In this document: positions 45,788 to 55,622 of the stretch, piece by piece
Layout of the letters: every line of letters starts with the position of its first letter
Position numbering within the stretch: the stretch's first letter is position 1
Assembly (NCBI RefSeq): GCF_020696975.1
Contig: NZ_JAJGBK010000021.1
Coordinates: 16,187 to 80,186, forward strand
From: Methanoculleus sp.
GTDB lineage: Archaea; Halobacteriota; Methanomicrobia; Methanomicrobiales; Methanoculleaceae
Length of the DNA: 64,000 nt
Direction of reading: 5' to 3'
Program-made: the position numbers and the translations under genes
Notes under the pieces: model-generated
The model's input: only the letters and a program-made list of their open reading frames with translations
Database searches by the model: none
What the model was told of the DNA's origin: nothing

Positions 45788-46975
45788 TTACTCCGTGGCG
45801 CAGTAAGCACCTTTGAAGAACCAGTTCCGGTAGACGATCGGGGTGATGAGTGTGGTGAGCAGGCTCATCAGGACGATGGCAACGAAGATCCCCTGGCCGA
45901 TGAGCCCCGACTCGAGGCCGATCAGGGCGACGATCATCGCCACCTCACCCCGCGGCGCCATCCCGAACCCGATGATGAGGGAGTCCTCCCGGCACATCCC
46001 CATCAACCGGGCAGGGAGAGCGCACCCGATGACCTTGGTGGCGATGGCGACCAGGGTCAGCACCAGGAGGAAGAGGGTCGTGTCGGACGTGAGCGCACGA
46101 ATGTCTGCGAGAATGCCGAGGGATACGAAGAAGATCGAGGCAAAGACGATCTGGAAGTATTCTGCGCCCTCGTGGACACCCTTACTCTGCCGGAGTTCGA
46201 CGCCGGCAAAGGCAACCCCGGCGAGGAACGCACCGATGATGCCTGATAGGCCCACCAGGTCGGCGAGCATCGCATACAGGAACGCCACCATCATGGCGAA
46301 GATGAAGACAAACTCAGGATACTTCCGCGCCAGGGGGGTTGCGTCCATCCGTTCGATGACCTTTCGGATGCCGAAGTACCCGACGGCACCGGCGACGACG
46401 ATGAACCCGACGGCCCTGGCAAGCATCAGGACGGTCGGGGTCAACGAGACATCCCCGCTCACGACGAGATCGGTAGAGACGGCAAGCACCAGGAGGGAGA
46501 GGACGTCGTCAATGACCGCGGCGCCGATGATCGCCCGTGCCGCCTCAGTCTGGAGCACGCCGATCTCTTTGAGCACGTTTGCGGTTATGGCGATACTCGT
46601 CGCGGTCAGGGCCGTGCCGACGAAGATCGCGCTCGCGAAGTCGAACCCGAAGAGGACAGCCGTGGCGTAGCCGCCTATCCACGGGATGATCACGCCGACA
46701 AGGCCGATGACGCCGTAACGCGGATCAATAATATCCCTGATATTAAACTCAAACCCGATGACGAAGAGGAGGATGATTGCCCCGAGATGCGCCAGGGTCG
46801 CGACGAAGTCGGTGTAGGTGATCAGGCCAAGCACGCTCGGTCCGACCAGAACCCCGACGAGAATCGCCCCGATCGTCGCCGACTGGTTGATCCGGGATGC
46901 CACGAGGTAACCGGCGAGCGCGAGGAAGAGGAGGAGGCTCATCTGGATCTCAATTGTTAGGGCAGCGCTTTCCAT
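45788..46975 (-). CDS. Cation:proton antiporter (CPA2/NapA-KefB type)
   Basis: A 395-residue protein with about twelve hydrophobic segments. The family pattern is VVGPSVLGLI at the N-terminus, GTALTATSIAITANVL in the middle (the polar broken-helix region) and AAVIDDVLSLLVLA with the conserved ion-binding DD pair. It exchanges Na or K for protons; which cation is not decidable. No regulatory TrkA-type domain is fused. The terminal residues are short. Confidence 0.88.
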   Translation of the reverse strand: MESAALTIEIQMSLLLFLALAGYLVASRINQSATIGAILVGVLVGPSVLGLITYTDFVATLAHLGAIILLFVIGFEFNIRDIIDPRYGVIGLVGVIIPWIGGYATAVLFGFDFASAIFVGTALTATSIAITANVLKEIGVLQTEAARAIIGAAVIDDVLSLLVLAVSTDLVVSGDVSLTPTVLMLARAVGFIVVAGAVGYFGIRKVIERMDATPLARKYPEFVFIFAMMVAFLYAMLADLVGLSGIIGAFLAGVAFAGVELRQSKGVHEGAEYFQIVFASIFFVSLGILADIRALTSDTTLFLLVLTLVAIATKVIGCALPARLMGMCREDSLIIGFGMAPRGEVAMIVALIGLESGLIGQGIFVAIVLMSLLTTLITPIVYRNWFFKGAYCATE

Positions 46976-47080
46976 GGTTACCCATGATTTTGGGAGGAGG
47001 CCTTAAGAATTGCATGGAACCCGGGGGGGTTGCACGCCTGCCCGGGTCCCGGGGAAACAACAAGAAAGCCTTATTTCGGC

Positions 47081-48382
47081 CTATCTTGCCGGCCCCTGCC
47101 GGACAAACCCGCTCCGCCCGGCATACCGGGCCGTATCCCCGGCCGCCTCCTCGATCCTCATGAGTTGATTGTACTTCTCCACCCGCTCGCCCCGCGCAGG
47201 TGCGCCGGTCTTGAGGTGGCCCGTCTGCATGGCGACGGTGAAGTCGGCAATGAACGTATCGACGGTCTCGCCGCTCCGGTGAGAGACCATCGCGCCCCAG
47301 TTCTGCTGCTGCGCCATGCGCACCGCGGCGATCGTCTCGGTCACCGTCCCGATCTGGTTGGGCTTGATCAGGACGGCGTTGGCGGCCCCCTTCCGGATCC
47401 CCTGCTCAATCCGCTCGACGTTCGTGACGAAGAGGTCGTCGCCGACGAGTTCCACCTGATCGCCGATGGCTTTGGTCAGCAGCCGCCAGCCTTCCCAGTC
47501 ATCCTCGGCAAGGCCGTCCTCGATGGCGATGACCGGGTATGCCGCCACAAGGTCGCGGTACCGGTCCACCATCTCGGCAGCGGTCAGGGTCAGCCCTTCG
47601 GTCCTGAGGGTATAAACGTCGTTGTTGTAGAACGCGCTTGATGCCGGGTCGAGGGCAATACCGATCTCCTGACCGGGCGCATACCCGGCACGCTCGATCG
47701 CCTCCACGATCAGGTCGAGCGGCTCGGTGTTTGTGGAGACTGCAGGGGCAAACCCGCCTTCGTCCCCGACACCGGTCGTGTAGCCCCGCGCCTTAAGGAT
47801 ATCTCTGAGCGCATGGTAGGTCTCGCTCCCCCACCGGACCGCTTCCGCGAAACTCGGAGCGCCGTAGGGCGTGATCATGTACTCCTGGAAGTCCGGGCCC
47901 TGCCAGTTTGCATGCACCCCCCCGTTGAGGATGTTCATCATGGGAACGGGAAGAAGCGGCTTTAGCGGGTCTCCCAGGTACTCCCAGAGCCAGAGACCCT
48001 CTGCGGCGGCGGCCGCACGGGCGACGGCCATCGAGACCGCAAGCGTGGCGTTGGCACCAAGGTTTCGCTTGTTCGGTGTTCCGTCGAGGAGGGAGAGGGC
48101 CTCGTCAACCGTCGCCTGCTCACGGGCGTCCATGCCCTGCAGGGTGCCGGCGATCTCGCCGTTGATCTGTCTGACGGGTCTTTCCACTCCTTTTCCGCCG
48201 TAACGGTCCTTTACACCGTCCCGGAGCTCGATGGCCTCGTGTTTGCCGGTCGATGCACCGGACGGGGTCGCGGCCCGCCCGGACACTCCGCCGGCGAGCG
48301 TGACATCCGCTTCGATGGTCGGGTTCCCCCGCGAGTCCAGTATCTCGCGGGCATGGATGGATCGTATCCTCGTATCGGTCAT
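47081..48382 (-). CDS. eno: Enolase
   Basis: Interconverts 2-phosphoglycerate and phosphoenolpyruvate. The 433-residue protein has the N-terminal REILDSRGNPTIEADV, substrate loop GASTGKHEA, metal-binding residues (IEDGLAED, DDLFVTN) and the C-terminal SHRSGETVDTFIADF. A GTG start at 48394 would add four residues; the ATG at 48382 (MTDTRI) is used. It is not followed by an obvious glycolytic neighbour. Confidence 0.95.
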   Translation of the reverse strand: MTDTRIRSIHAREILDSRGNPTIEADVTLAGGVSGRAATPSGASTGKHEAIELRDGVKDRYGGKGVERPVRQINGEIAGTLQGMDAREQATVDEALSLLDGTPNKRNLGANATLAVSMAVARAAAAAEGLWLWEYLGDPLKPLLPVPMMNILNGGVHANWQGPDFQEYMITPYGAPSFAEAVRWGSETYHALRDILKARGYTTGVGDEGGFAPAVSTNTEPLDLIVEAIERAGYAPGQEIGIALDPASSAFYNNDVYTLRTEGLTLTAAEMVDRYRDLVAAYPVIAIEDGLAEDDWEGWRLLTKAIGDQVELVGDDLFVTNVERIEQGIRKGAANAVLIKPNQIGTVTETIAAVRMAQQQNWGAMVSHRSGETVDTFIADFTVAMQTGHLKTGAPARGERVEKYNQLMRIEEAAGDTARYAGRSGFVRQGPAR

Positions 48383-48617
48383 ACTCGATGGCACCGGGGA
48401 AGCGGGAGGGTATTGAGCGCAAAAAAGGTATCGGCGGCGCGGGACCCACCCGGGCGGCGGGGACAGGATACGCCGCTTTCAGGTTACTGTCTGGTAGTGA
48501 ACCCGATCACCGGATATCAGGTGGGTAGACCTAATCCCGCCGGTGATTGCCCTTTCAAACCGGAATGCGGGAACCGACGCTCCGGGGAGAGAGGCGCCGG
48601 ACCGCACGACCCATCCG

Positions 48618-49664
48618 TCAGCGTTGTCCAAGCTCGTCGATCAGCCTGCGATAGACCTCGAATGCAGGCTTCGGCGAGTAGTTATCGCGCAAGATCCCGA
48701 ACTGGGAGAACAGGTCAGGGCTGGAACTGTCCGCATCCCGCAGATCGAACAACTCGTAGCGAGTTACGTTATAGTTGCCCCGGTAGTCGTTAATCGTGCG
48801 TATGATCGTCTCCAGGGCCTCGGCCTGCCGTTCATACGAACGCTCCGGCCCCGTAGGCCACCCATTCTCCGCCACATGTATCGGCACCGTGCCGGGTATG
48901 CCGGCCTCGGGCAGGGAGGTCTCTCGAAACGATCGCATGGCAAACTCGACGAAGTGGCGTATGTCGCCGGGCAGGCCCGAAGGGGCCAGCGGGAAGAAGA
49001 CGTCTGGATAGATATCGAGGCCGACATAGTCCAGGGACTTCACGAATCGCTCCCCGCCAAGTGCTCCGATGGAAGTCCAGAAGTCGTGAGTGTCAGTCTC
49101 GAAGAACGGTACGGCACTGAAACCGACCTGCAGCCGGTCAAACCCGCACCGGCGGGCTTCTTCTTTAGCCGCAATGACACCCTGCACCAGCGCTTCGCGG
49201 ACATTCGGAAAACTGCCGTCGATGATCGGCACATGCGTGAGGTTGGGCTCTTCGGTCACCTGCAGCATTGCAATCCTCGCGCCGTAACGCCGAACGGCAG
49301 CCCTGACAAACTCAACCCACCCGGCAACGTTCCCGCTCTCCGATGTGTACGAGAGCACCAGATCGATCTCCCGGCCCTCACCGGCGTACTGGAGGAAGTC
49401 CTCAGGCTGACTGCTCTCCGATCGCGGGTCGGGGGAAGAGTCCACGTAATGGAGATAACACCTGACGGTGAATGGTCGTGTATCACCCTGCAGTCTATCG
49501 ATCGCCTCGTTGATCCGCTCGGGGTTATTGTGTCTGCCGGAGATCAAGCCGAGATCGCTCCCCAGCACCCCACCCGGATAAATCCCGAGTATCAGCCCGG
49601 GCGCCCCTGCAGACCGCGCAGGAGGCATCCAGCCTTCTGCAGTCTGGAGTTGCTCATCGTTCAT
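48618..49664 (-). CDS. Glycoside-hydrolase-like TIM-barrel protein
   Basis: A 348-residue cytoplasmic protein without a signal peptide. Possible catalytic acids are the Glu pair in QVTEEPNL (acid/base) and HVAENGWPTG (nucleophile), which resemble clan GH-A beta-glycosidases such as GH17. The N-terminal 60 residues carry many Gly and Pro. The frame is open to 49871 through the tRNA-Gln gene, so the start is taken at 49664 (MNDEQL). The substrate is unknown, and the family assignment is tentative. Confidence 0.65.
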   Translation of the reverse strand: MNDEQLQTAEGWMPPARSAGAPGLILGIYPGGVLGSDLGLISGRHNNPERINEAIDRLQGDTRPFTVRCYLHYVDSSPDPRSESSQPEDFLQYAGEGREIDLVLSYTSESGNVAGWVEFVRAAVRRYGARIAMLQVTEEPNLTHVPIIDGSFPNVREALVQGVIAAKEEARRCGFDRLQVGFSAVPFFETDTHDFWTSIGALGGERFVKSLDYVGLDIYPDVFFPLAPSGLPGDIRHFVEFAMRSFRETSLPEAGIPGTVPIHVAENGWPTGPERSYERQAEALETIIRTINDYRGNYNVTRYELFDLRDADSSSPDLFSQFGILRDNYSPKPAFEVYRRLIDELGQR

Positions 49665-49782
49665 ACCCACATATGCGCAACAGGTTGCAATAACGCTGGT
49701 TATCGGGGACGGAGCCAGAGATCTGCGCCGCCCGCGACGCCTTCCGCTCCGGCCGGAAAGAAACAGAAAAGGCAGAACCCAG

Positions 49783-49855
49783 TACCCCCGGGCGGATTCG
49801 AACCGCCGTCGCCGGATCCAAAGTCCTGCATGATTGACCGCTACACTACGGGGGT
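49783..49855 (-). tRNA. tRNA-Gln(TTG)
   Basis: On the minus strand the acceptor ACCCCCG pairs with CGGGGGT; the anticodon arm contains CTTTGGA with anticodon TTG; the T-arm is GGCGG-TTCGAAT-CCGCC. One mismatch (A-G) occurs in the anticodon stem. The discriminator is A; CCA is not encoded. It lies between the glycosidase-like and manC genes. Confidence 0.92.
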
Positions 49856-49977
49856 TTGAAAAGTAAACCACTGATACCTGCAGTACCAGCCCTTATGTAT
49901 TATGCGCCCCGGGATTATATCGGTTTGGTCGCGAGCGTGTGGGAGCCGGGGGAAAGGGGTTTGGGCGTCCCGGCGCT

Positions 49978-51327
49978 TCACGCCCGCTCGAAGTCGTCCT
50001 CGAACCGGACGATGTCGTCCTCGCCGGTGTACTCCCCGATCTGGACCTCGATAAGTTCGAGCGGCAGGAGGCCGGGGTTCGCGAGCCGGTGGACGGTCCC
50101 CGCCGGGACGAACGTGGACTCACCGTTCCGGAGGAGGTAGGTCTTATCGCTGATCGTCACCTCGGCGCACCCGGTGACGACCACCCAGTGCTCTGAACGG
50201 TGGTGATGCATCTGGAGTGACAGCCTTCGCTTCGGGGGGACGGTGACGCGCTTGATCTTGTACGACTGCCCCTCCTCCAGGTTCGTGTACGAGCCCCAGG
50301 GCCGGTGGACCCGCGTGTGGAAGAGCGCACGTGAGTCCCCCTTCTCGCGGAGGGCCTTTGCAATCTCGCCCACCCGCTGAGCCTTGTCCCGGCCGGCGAC
50401 CAGGATCGCGTCCTTCGTCTCGACGATGGCAAGGTCGTGAACCCCGACGGTGGCGACCAGGCGGTCGGCGATGATCAGGTTCTCAGAGGAGTCGATCCCG
50501 ATATGCTCGCCCCTGACGGCATTGCGGCTCCCGTTCTTCGGCAGTGCGGCATAAAGGGCGTCGAAGTTCCCCACATCGTTCCAGTCGCCCTCAAGCGGCA
50601 CGACCGCCGCCCGCCGGGTCTTCTCCATGATCCCGTAATCGATAGAGAGGGCAGGGGCTGCCCGGTATGCCTCCTCGAGGGGGTGCTCGAACGCCCGGGC
50701 CACCTCAGGTGCGCACGCCTCGCACTCAGCAAGGAAGAGATCGGCATCGAAGCAGAACATTCCGGAGTTCCAGAGGTAGCCGTCGGCGACATACTTCTCT
50801 GCAGTCGCGATATCGGGCTTCTCCACGAACGCGTCCACGAGCAGACCGTCCTCAAGAGGCTCGCCCGGGCGGATGTAGCCGTAGCCGGTGTGCGGTGAGG
50901 TCGGCCGCACACCAAAGACCACCAGATGATCCTTCGCAAGCCGCTCCGCCCGCCGGAAGGCCTCATGGAACGGCCCGTCCGCGGTGACCAGATGGTCCGA
51001 CGGCAGCACCGCGATCGTGTCGGGCCCGTCCTCCCTGACCTCCCGGACGCCGTAGTAGATCGCCGGCAGGGTGTTCTTGCCCGCCGGCTCCACAATGACC
51101 CGGCAGTCGCACCCGATGGCGGCGAGCTGGTCCCGGACCAGGAACCGATGGTCGGTATTCGTGACGATCGCGATCTCCTGCGGGGAAGAGAAGAGGAGCG
51201 ATCTCTTCACGGTCTTCTGGAAGAGGGATTCGTCGTCGACCAGCGGGATGAACTGTTTCGGGTAGTGTTCCCTTGAGAGCGGGAAGAGACGGGTGCCGCT
51301 CCCGCCTGCAAGTATGAGCGTCTTCAT
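49978..51327 (-). CDS. manC: Mannose-1-phosphate guanylyltransferase / mannose-6-phosphate isomerase
   Basis: Makes GDP-mannose for surface glycans. The 449-residue protein has the nucleotidyltransferase GGSGTRLFPLSREHYPKQF motif, the substrate-binding FVEKPD, and a C-terminal cupin phosphomannose-isomerase domain starting at HRPWGSYTNLEEG with HHHRSEHW as a metal-binding histidine cluster. Both activities are likely. A TATA-like ttatattc lies just upstream of the ATG. It belongs with the epimerase below to nucleotide-sugar supply. Confidence 0.93.
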   Translation of the reverse strand: MKTLILAGGSGTRLFPLSREHYPKQFIPLVDDESLFQKTVKRSLLFSSPQEIAIVTNTDHRFLVRDQLAAIGCDCRVIVEPAGKNTLPAIYYGVREVREDGPDTIAVLPSDHLVTADGPFHEAFRRAERLAKDHLVVFGVRPTSPHTGYGYIRPGEPLEDGLLVDAFVEKPDIATAEKYVADGYLWNSGMFCFDADLFLAECEACAPEVARAFEHPLEEAYRAAPALSIDYGIMEKTRRAAVVPLEGDWNDVGNFDALYAALPKNGSRNAVRGEHIGIDSSENLIIADRLVATVGVHDLAIVETKDAILVAGRDKAQRVGEIAKALREKGDSRALFHTRVHRPWGSYTNLEEGQSYKIKRVTVPPKRRLSLQMHHHRSEHWVVVTGCAEVTISDKTYLLRNGESTFVPAGTVHRLANPGLLPLELIEVQIGEYTGEDDIVRFEDDFERA

Positions 51328-51610
51328 GGGATGACTCCGTGCCGGAGGGCACTCGTTTATATTCTATGTGGTAGGGGAGATAAAAACGTAAGGTCCCTGT
51401 GGGGGTTCCAAAAGGCCCGGCAAGCCTGATGGGCGAAACGGGCAGGAGAAGATGCAGGATCGAAACATAAGGGAACCTATCAGACAACTCCCCGTATCGC
51501 ACCGGGCGGTGTATCCACCCTCGATCACAGACATCTTTGGGGATGATCCGGCAGCCTCCCGGCTGCTCCACCGGCCCCCACCCCACGGGCATTGTGAGGA
51601 ACCGACCCCT

Positions 51611-52054
51611 TCATGCCCGGGTCATTGTCGAATCCCCGGGATAAAGTGCCCGGGCCTGCGGGTCGAGGTCCTCTGCGACGGCAAGGACCTGTTCAGCCTC
51701 CCGGAAACTCCCGAGCCTCCTGAGCACCATGCCATAGGTAACCCAGGCAAAGATGCACGACCGGTCGACAGCAAGTGCCTGCTTGCACGCAAGCACCGCC
51801 TCCTGCGGGCGGCCGAGCCGGGCGAGGATCACCGCCCGGTTGTTCCAGGCGTAGACATCCTCGTTGTCGCGGAGGAGCGCCGCACTGAATGCGGCAAGCG
51901 CCTCTTCATAGCGCCCCTCTCTCTCAAGTGCCACGCCCCTGTTGTTCAGGGCTGCGGGATCGTTCGGATTCTCCGCCATCACGTCGCTGTACGCCCGTAA
52001 CGCGTCTCTATCATCCCCGGTGAGGGGGATCTTCGGTGTAACCAATCGGGGCAT
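51611..52054 (-). CDS. Tetratricopeptide-repeat protein
   Basis: A 147-residue protein made of three to four TPR units of about 34 residues, e.g. AALNNRGVALEREGRYEEALAAFSAAL. The frame extends upstream to 52204, but the TATA box at 52089-52096 points to 52054 (MPRLVTP) as start; the ATG at 52075 is another option. A scaffold or adaptor with no known partner. Confidence 0.75.
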   Translation of the reverse strand: MPRLVTPKIPLTGDDRDALRAYSDVMAENPNDPAALNNRGVALEREGRYEEALAAFSAALLRDNEDVYAWNNRAVILARLGRPQEAVLACKQALAVDRSCIFAWVTYGMVLRRLGSFREAEQVLAVAEDLDPQARALYPGDSTMTRA

Positions 52055-52088
52055 ACATTCGCACCTCGCACCCATACTGCGAATAGAC

Positions 52089-52096
52089 AATATATA
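52089..52096 (-). promoter_or_regulatory. TATA box of the TPR gene
   Basis: On the minus strand ctatatat occurs about 36 nt before the ATG at 52054, giving a leader of about 10 nt. Confidence 0.45.
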
Positions 52097-52184
52097 GGTT
52101 CCTGTACCCATCGGGCCTGAAAATAAGGCGGGCTGGGATCTGTCGGCAGGGTGCCCGATATCGGTCCCGAACCCGGGAGAACGG

Positions 52185-53126
52185 TTACCGGCCGGCGCCG
52201 CCATCCCGGAACCACGTCACCGTCTCCCGGAGCCCCTCATCGAGGGTGCAACGGGGAGAAAAGTCAAAGGCCTCCCTGGCCCGGGATATATCGGCGAGCG
52301 AGTCGCGTACATCCCCGGGCCGCGGGGATTCATATACCGGCGGAGCGCGTACGTCTGTGATCCCGGAGAGGTGCAGAGCGAGTTCGTTAAGGCTGATCCG
52401 GCGCCCCCCGGCGATGTTGAAGACACCAGAGGCACCGCTCTCCATTGCCTGGATATTTGCCCGGACCACATCCGCAACAAATATGAAGTCCCGTGTCTGT
52501 TCCCCGTCGCCGAAGATGATCGGCGGCTTCCCGTCAAGCAGGCGGGTGATGAACTTCGGGATCACCGCGGCATACTCCGAGTTCGGGTCCTGCCGGGGGC
52601 CGAAGACGTTGAAGTAGCGGAGGAAGGCTGTCCGGATGCCGTAGAGATCCGAAAATACCTTCCCGTAGTATTCGCCCGCGAGTTTCGAGACCGCGTAGGG
52701 CGAGAGCGGGGTCGGCGCCATCGTCTCGCGTTTGGGGAAGACCGGGTCGTCGCCGTAGATCGCCGAGGTGGAAGCCGCCACGACCGCCGGAACCCCGCAC
52801 TCCTTCGCAGCCCAGAGGACGTTCACGGTTCCGCCCGCATTCACCGCGTTCGTCTCAAGGGGATCTTTCACGGAGCGTGGGACCGAGGCGATGGCCGCCT
52901 GGTGGAAGATGCCGTCCGCCCCGGTGCAGGCATCGGTGAGGAGAGAGAGGTCGGTGACACTCCCCTCGATGATCGTCACCTGCGGATGGTCGATGAGGTG
53001 CTCGATATTCTCACGCCGTCCGGTGGCGAAGTCGTCGACGACCACGACTTCGTGCCCGTCATGTGCCAGCCGCTCTGCGAGGTTGGAGCCGATGAATCCC
53101 GCCCCGCCTGTGACGATGTAGCGCAT
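52185..53126 (-). CDS. NAD-dependent sugar-nucleotide epimerase/dehydratase
   Basis: A 313-residue extended short-chain dehydrogenase. The cofactor motif is TGGAGFIGSN; the active-site Tyr-Lys pair is YAVSKLAG. It looks most like UDP-glucose 4-epimerase, but the same fold does GDP-mannose dehydratases, so the substrate is not fixed. It starts at the ATG at 53126 (MRYIVTGG), as earlier in-frame codons add no motif. It probably serves cell-surface polysaccharide or S-layer glycosylation with ManC. Confidence 0.87.
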   Translation of the reverse strand: MRYIVTGGAGFIGSNLAERLAHDGHEVVVVDDFATGRRENIEHLIDHPQVTIIEGSVTDLSLLTDACTGADGIFHQAAIASVPRSVKDPLETNAVNAGGTVNVLWAAKECGVPAVVAASTSAIYGDDPVFPKRETMAPTPLSPYAVSKLAGEYYGKVFSDLYGIRTAFLRYFNVFGPRQDPNSEYAAVIPKFITRLLDGKPPIIFGDGEQTRDFIFVADVVRANIQAMESGASGVFNIAGGRRISLNELALHLSGITDVRAPPVYESPRPGDVRDSLADISRAREAFDFSPRCTLDEGLRETVTWFRDGGAGR

Positions 53127-53306
53127 ATGATACAGTAGGCGCTCCACCGATTTGAGCGTTGCCGGAAGAGAGGGGTGAGAGAAAGGCGCCTGTACGGGAA
53201 GCGGCCCGGTGCCCGGGAACCATTACTGCCGGGAGGACAGCGGACCCGCACCGCCCGGCACCCATATAGCATCATGCCGTTTATTGACACCTCCCGACCG
53301 GCCTGA

Positions 53307-54227
53307 TCACTCCCCCCTTTTCCCACCCGATAGCGGGAAGTACTGCTGATAGACGCGCTTACGCTCCTCGATGTCAGTATGCAGATAGATCTCAGTCGTC
53401 TTGATGGAGGAGTGGCCGAGGTTCTCCTGCACGACGCGGAGATTCTTTGACCGCCGGTAGAGCTCGCTTGCATAGGAATGCCGGATCTTATGCGGCGTAA
53501 TCCCTGCAGGTGCATACTCCCGAAAGAGGTGCTGGACGGTTCGCGGGGAGAGGTGGTTGCCCTGCTGGCCCACGAAGAGCGGCCCTTCAATCTTGTTGCC
53601 GATAAACCGGTCAATCGCTTCAAGCGTCTCTTCATCGACGAATACCGTCCGGATCTTGTCGCCCTTCCCTTTCACCCGGATCGTCTGCTCCTCAAAGTCA
53701 ATATCCTCAACGTTAATTGCACAGAGTTCAGAAACACGGACGCCGGTAGCGTAGATCAGGCGGACGATCAACCGGTCCCGATCGTCCGGTATCGTCTTGA
53801 TAAGGCGGATCACCTGACTGTGCTTGAGGTATCTCAGTTCTTGGTTCTTGATCCGGGGACGCTCCACCCCGAGCATGGGGTTCGCGACCACGACCCCCTG
53901 CGCATAGAGGAAACGGTAGAACGAGGAGAGGGTCGATATCATGCGGTGGAGCGTCTTTGGTTTGTACTCACGCCCTTCCGAGAGGCAGGAGAAGAAATCG
54001 GTGATCAGGGCCGCAGAGGTGTTGACATCTGCATCCAGCGGGGCGCTATCGAGTGCACCTTCGTCGAACGAGACACAGCCCGAGGCCGAGTGCTGCCGGA
54101 GCCAGGCATACCGGGCGAAGCGTTGAAGAGTCTGCTCATATTTTCTGATGGTCCTTGGCGAGTAATTTCGCATTCGGAGGTAATTACTGAAGCGATCCAG
54201 CCATTCTGAGAAGAGCGCGTTTTCCAT
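53307..54227 (-). CDS. xerA: Tyrosine recombinase, XerA/XerD-like
   Basis: A 306-residue site-specific recombinase of the integrase family that resolves chromosome dimers in archaea. The N-terminal SAM-like DNA-binding domain has the family Y-S-P-R-T-I-R-K-Y; the catalytic residues are Arg in TGVRVSELC, His-x-x-Arg in HKIRHSYASEL, then the His/Tyr box GHSSIKTTEIYLHT. No mobile element surrounds it, which favours a housekeeping role. The frame starts at 54287; the ATG at 54227 (MENALF) is preferred. Confidence 0.85.
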   Translation of the reverse strand: MENALFSEWLDRFSNYLRMRNYSPRTIRKYEQTLQRFARYAWLRQHSASGCVSFDEGALDSAPLDADVNTSAALITDFFSCLSEGREYKPKTLHRMISTLSSFYRFLYAQGVVVANPMLGVERPRIKNQELRYLKHSQVIRLIKTIPDDRDRLIVRLIYATGVRVSELCAINVEDIDFEEQTIRVKGKGDKIRTVFVDEETLEAIDRFIGNKIEGPLFVGQQGNHLSPRTVQHLFREYAPAGITPHKIRHSYASELYRRSKNLRVVQENLGHSSIKTTEIYLHTDIEERKRVYQQYFPLSGGKRGE

Positions 54228-55622
54228 CGCATATAGAATGGAATAACGAAGCATATCAAAATTGCGGTAAATCACTATTCCCCGCAATACGAATTTTACC
54301 CGGAAAGCCCCCTGTCAGACACCCCCGGAAGATACCGGGCACGGCCGCCCGGATCCCGGGGGAAGGGTGCTCGACCCGCAGCCATGGAGCACCGACCCAC
54401 AAGGGGAGTAAGAGGCCCCCGAAGCCGATCTGCAGGCAACCAGGATGATCCCCACTCCAGGTAGATGCGTGCAGGAGAATCGCACCGTAACACCGGGCGA
54501 TACAGGATTTTCGTGAAGCGGAGCCGTTTTCGGCAACCAACCCGGAGGCCACGAACGACGGCCAACTCCCCCCGGGGCACTAAAAAAGGTATTTTCGGTG
54601 ATGCAGGAGGTATCGGAGTTAGGAGGTATGGGGCTGTCATCCCGGGGGGCCGGGAAACAGACCCTGATGAATACATCCCCCTCCGACTATATGAACCCCC
54701 TACCGCGCGGGGAGAAAGTGAACGATCCCGATACACCACAGACCCCATGAGACCACCTGAACCCACGCGCATATAAATGACCCCCACAGACGCGCTTAAA
54801 CGCCCGATCGGCAGCACAGACAATCATCCCCATGAAAGGACCCGCGATCCGTCCCTGGAGGCGCAATACGAGGGTCAAAAAAATACCGCGGAGCCCCCCC
54901 ACTTCAGGAACCTGACACCCCGAGCATCCCACAACCAGGCCCGGGCATCTCAGGGAGCGAACCACCCGGGCCATCATTGCCTGCAGAGCGACGGCGGCAC
55001 CCGGTTCAGGCACCTGCAGGGGACTGGAGGCGACCATGGCCAGCCCCAGGCCCGGAAGAACGGCGCTTGAATCACCACCCCAAAAATGCCGGGCCACCCC
55101 CTGACACCCGGGACGACGGACAAATGCGCCGGGCACCTGAGATTAGAGAGCGAGATGAGGACCGAGGACCGGAGTTCCGAACCTCGACCCGCGAAAGGGG
55201 GGGGAGCCCTGCAAGGCAGCAGAGGACGCACAGATGAGGAATTTTTGAGAGAACCTGCCATCAAGAATGCGGATCTCATTCACCCCCAGAGCCCCCCTCT
55301 GCCGCACACGGCGCCCGGGAAGAACCCCCGCGTCACCCCTGGCAAGACCCAATATCCCCGGATTATGGCTGCACCCGGATCAAAATGGAGCAGGAAGGCC
55401 CAGATCAGCACCTCATCCACGGGATCAAAGGGGCAGGAATAAACCGCATGATGCTATACGTAAGAGGGAGTGGCAGAGGCAACCACCGGCCCTGCGGAGC
55501 ATACAGCCGGGAGAAGCCCGGAGAATCTCCAATTCTGCCCTATTACCATCGTAACCAGGCCTCCTTTCGGCTTGTCCAACCAACACCATTGAAATACCAA
55601 AACAGACAAGAGGATATGCAAA
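54228..55622. other. 1.4-kb stretch without a convincing protein gene; possible small-RNA repeats
   Basis: Frames on both strands overlap and none has a credible start or known domain. An imperfect direct repeat lies at 54873-54962 and 55080-55153. On the minus strand each copy reads a GCTC-rich block, CCCGGGC-like and GGGTGTCAG blocks and ends in an oligo-T tract. A TATA-like tttatatg (minus, 54769-54777) lies further down. See findings. Confidence 0.4.

Noticed and set aside
48543..49859. A 438-codon plus-strand frame antisense to the glycosidase-like gene
   Set aside because: It is the shadow of the minus-strand gene, and it passes through the tRNA-Gln gene. No ribosome-binding site or recognisable domain.
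53307..54227. Integrase of an integrated element using tRNA-Gln
   Set aside because: The recombinase is a standard Xer-type protein with normal codon use, it lies about 3.5 kb from the tRNA, and no duplicated tRNA end or phage or plasmid gene is nearby.
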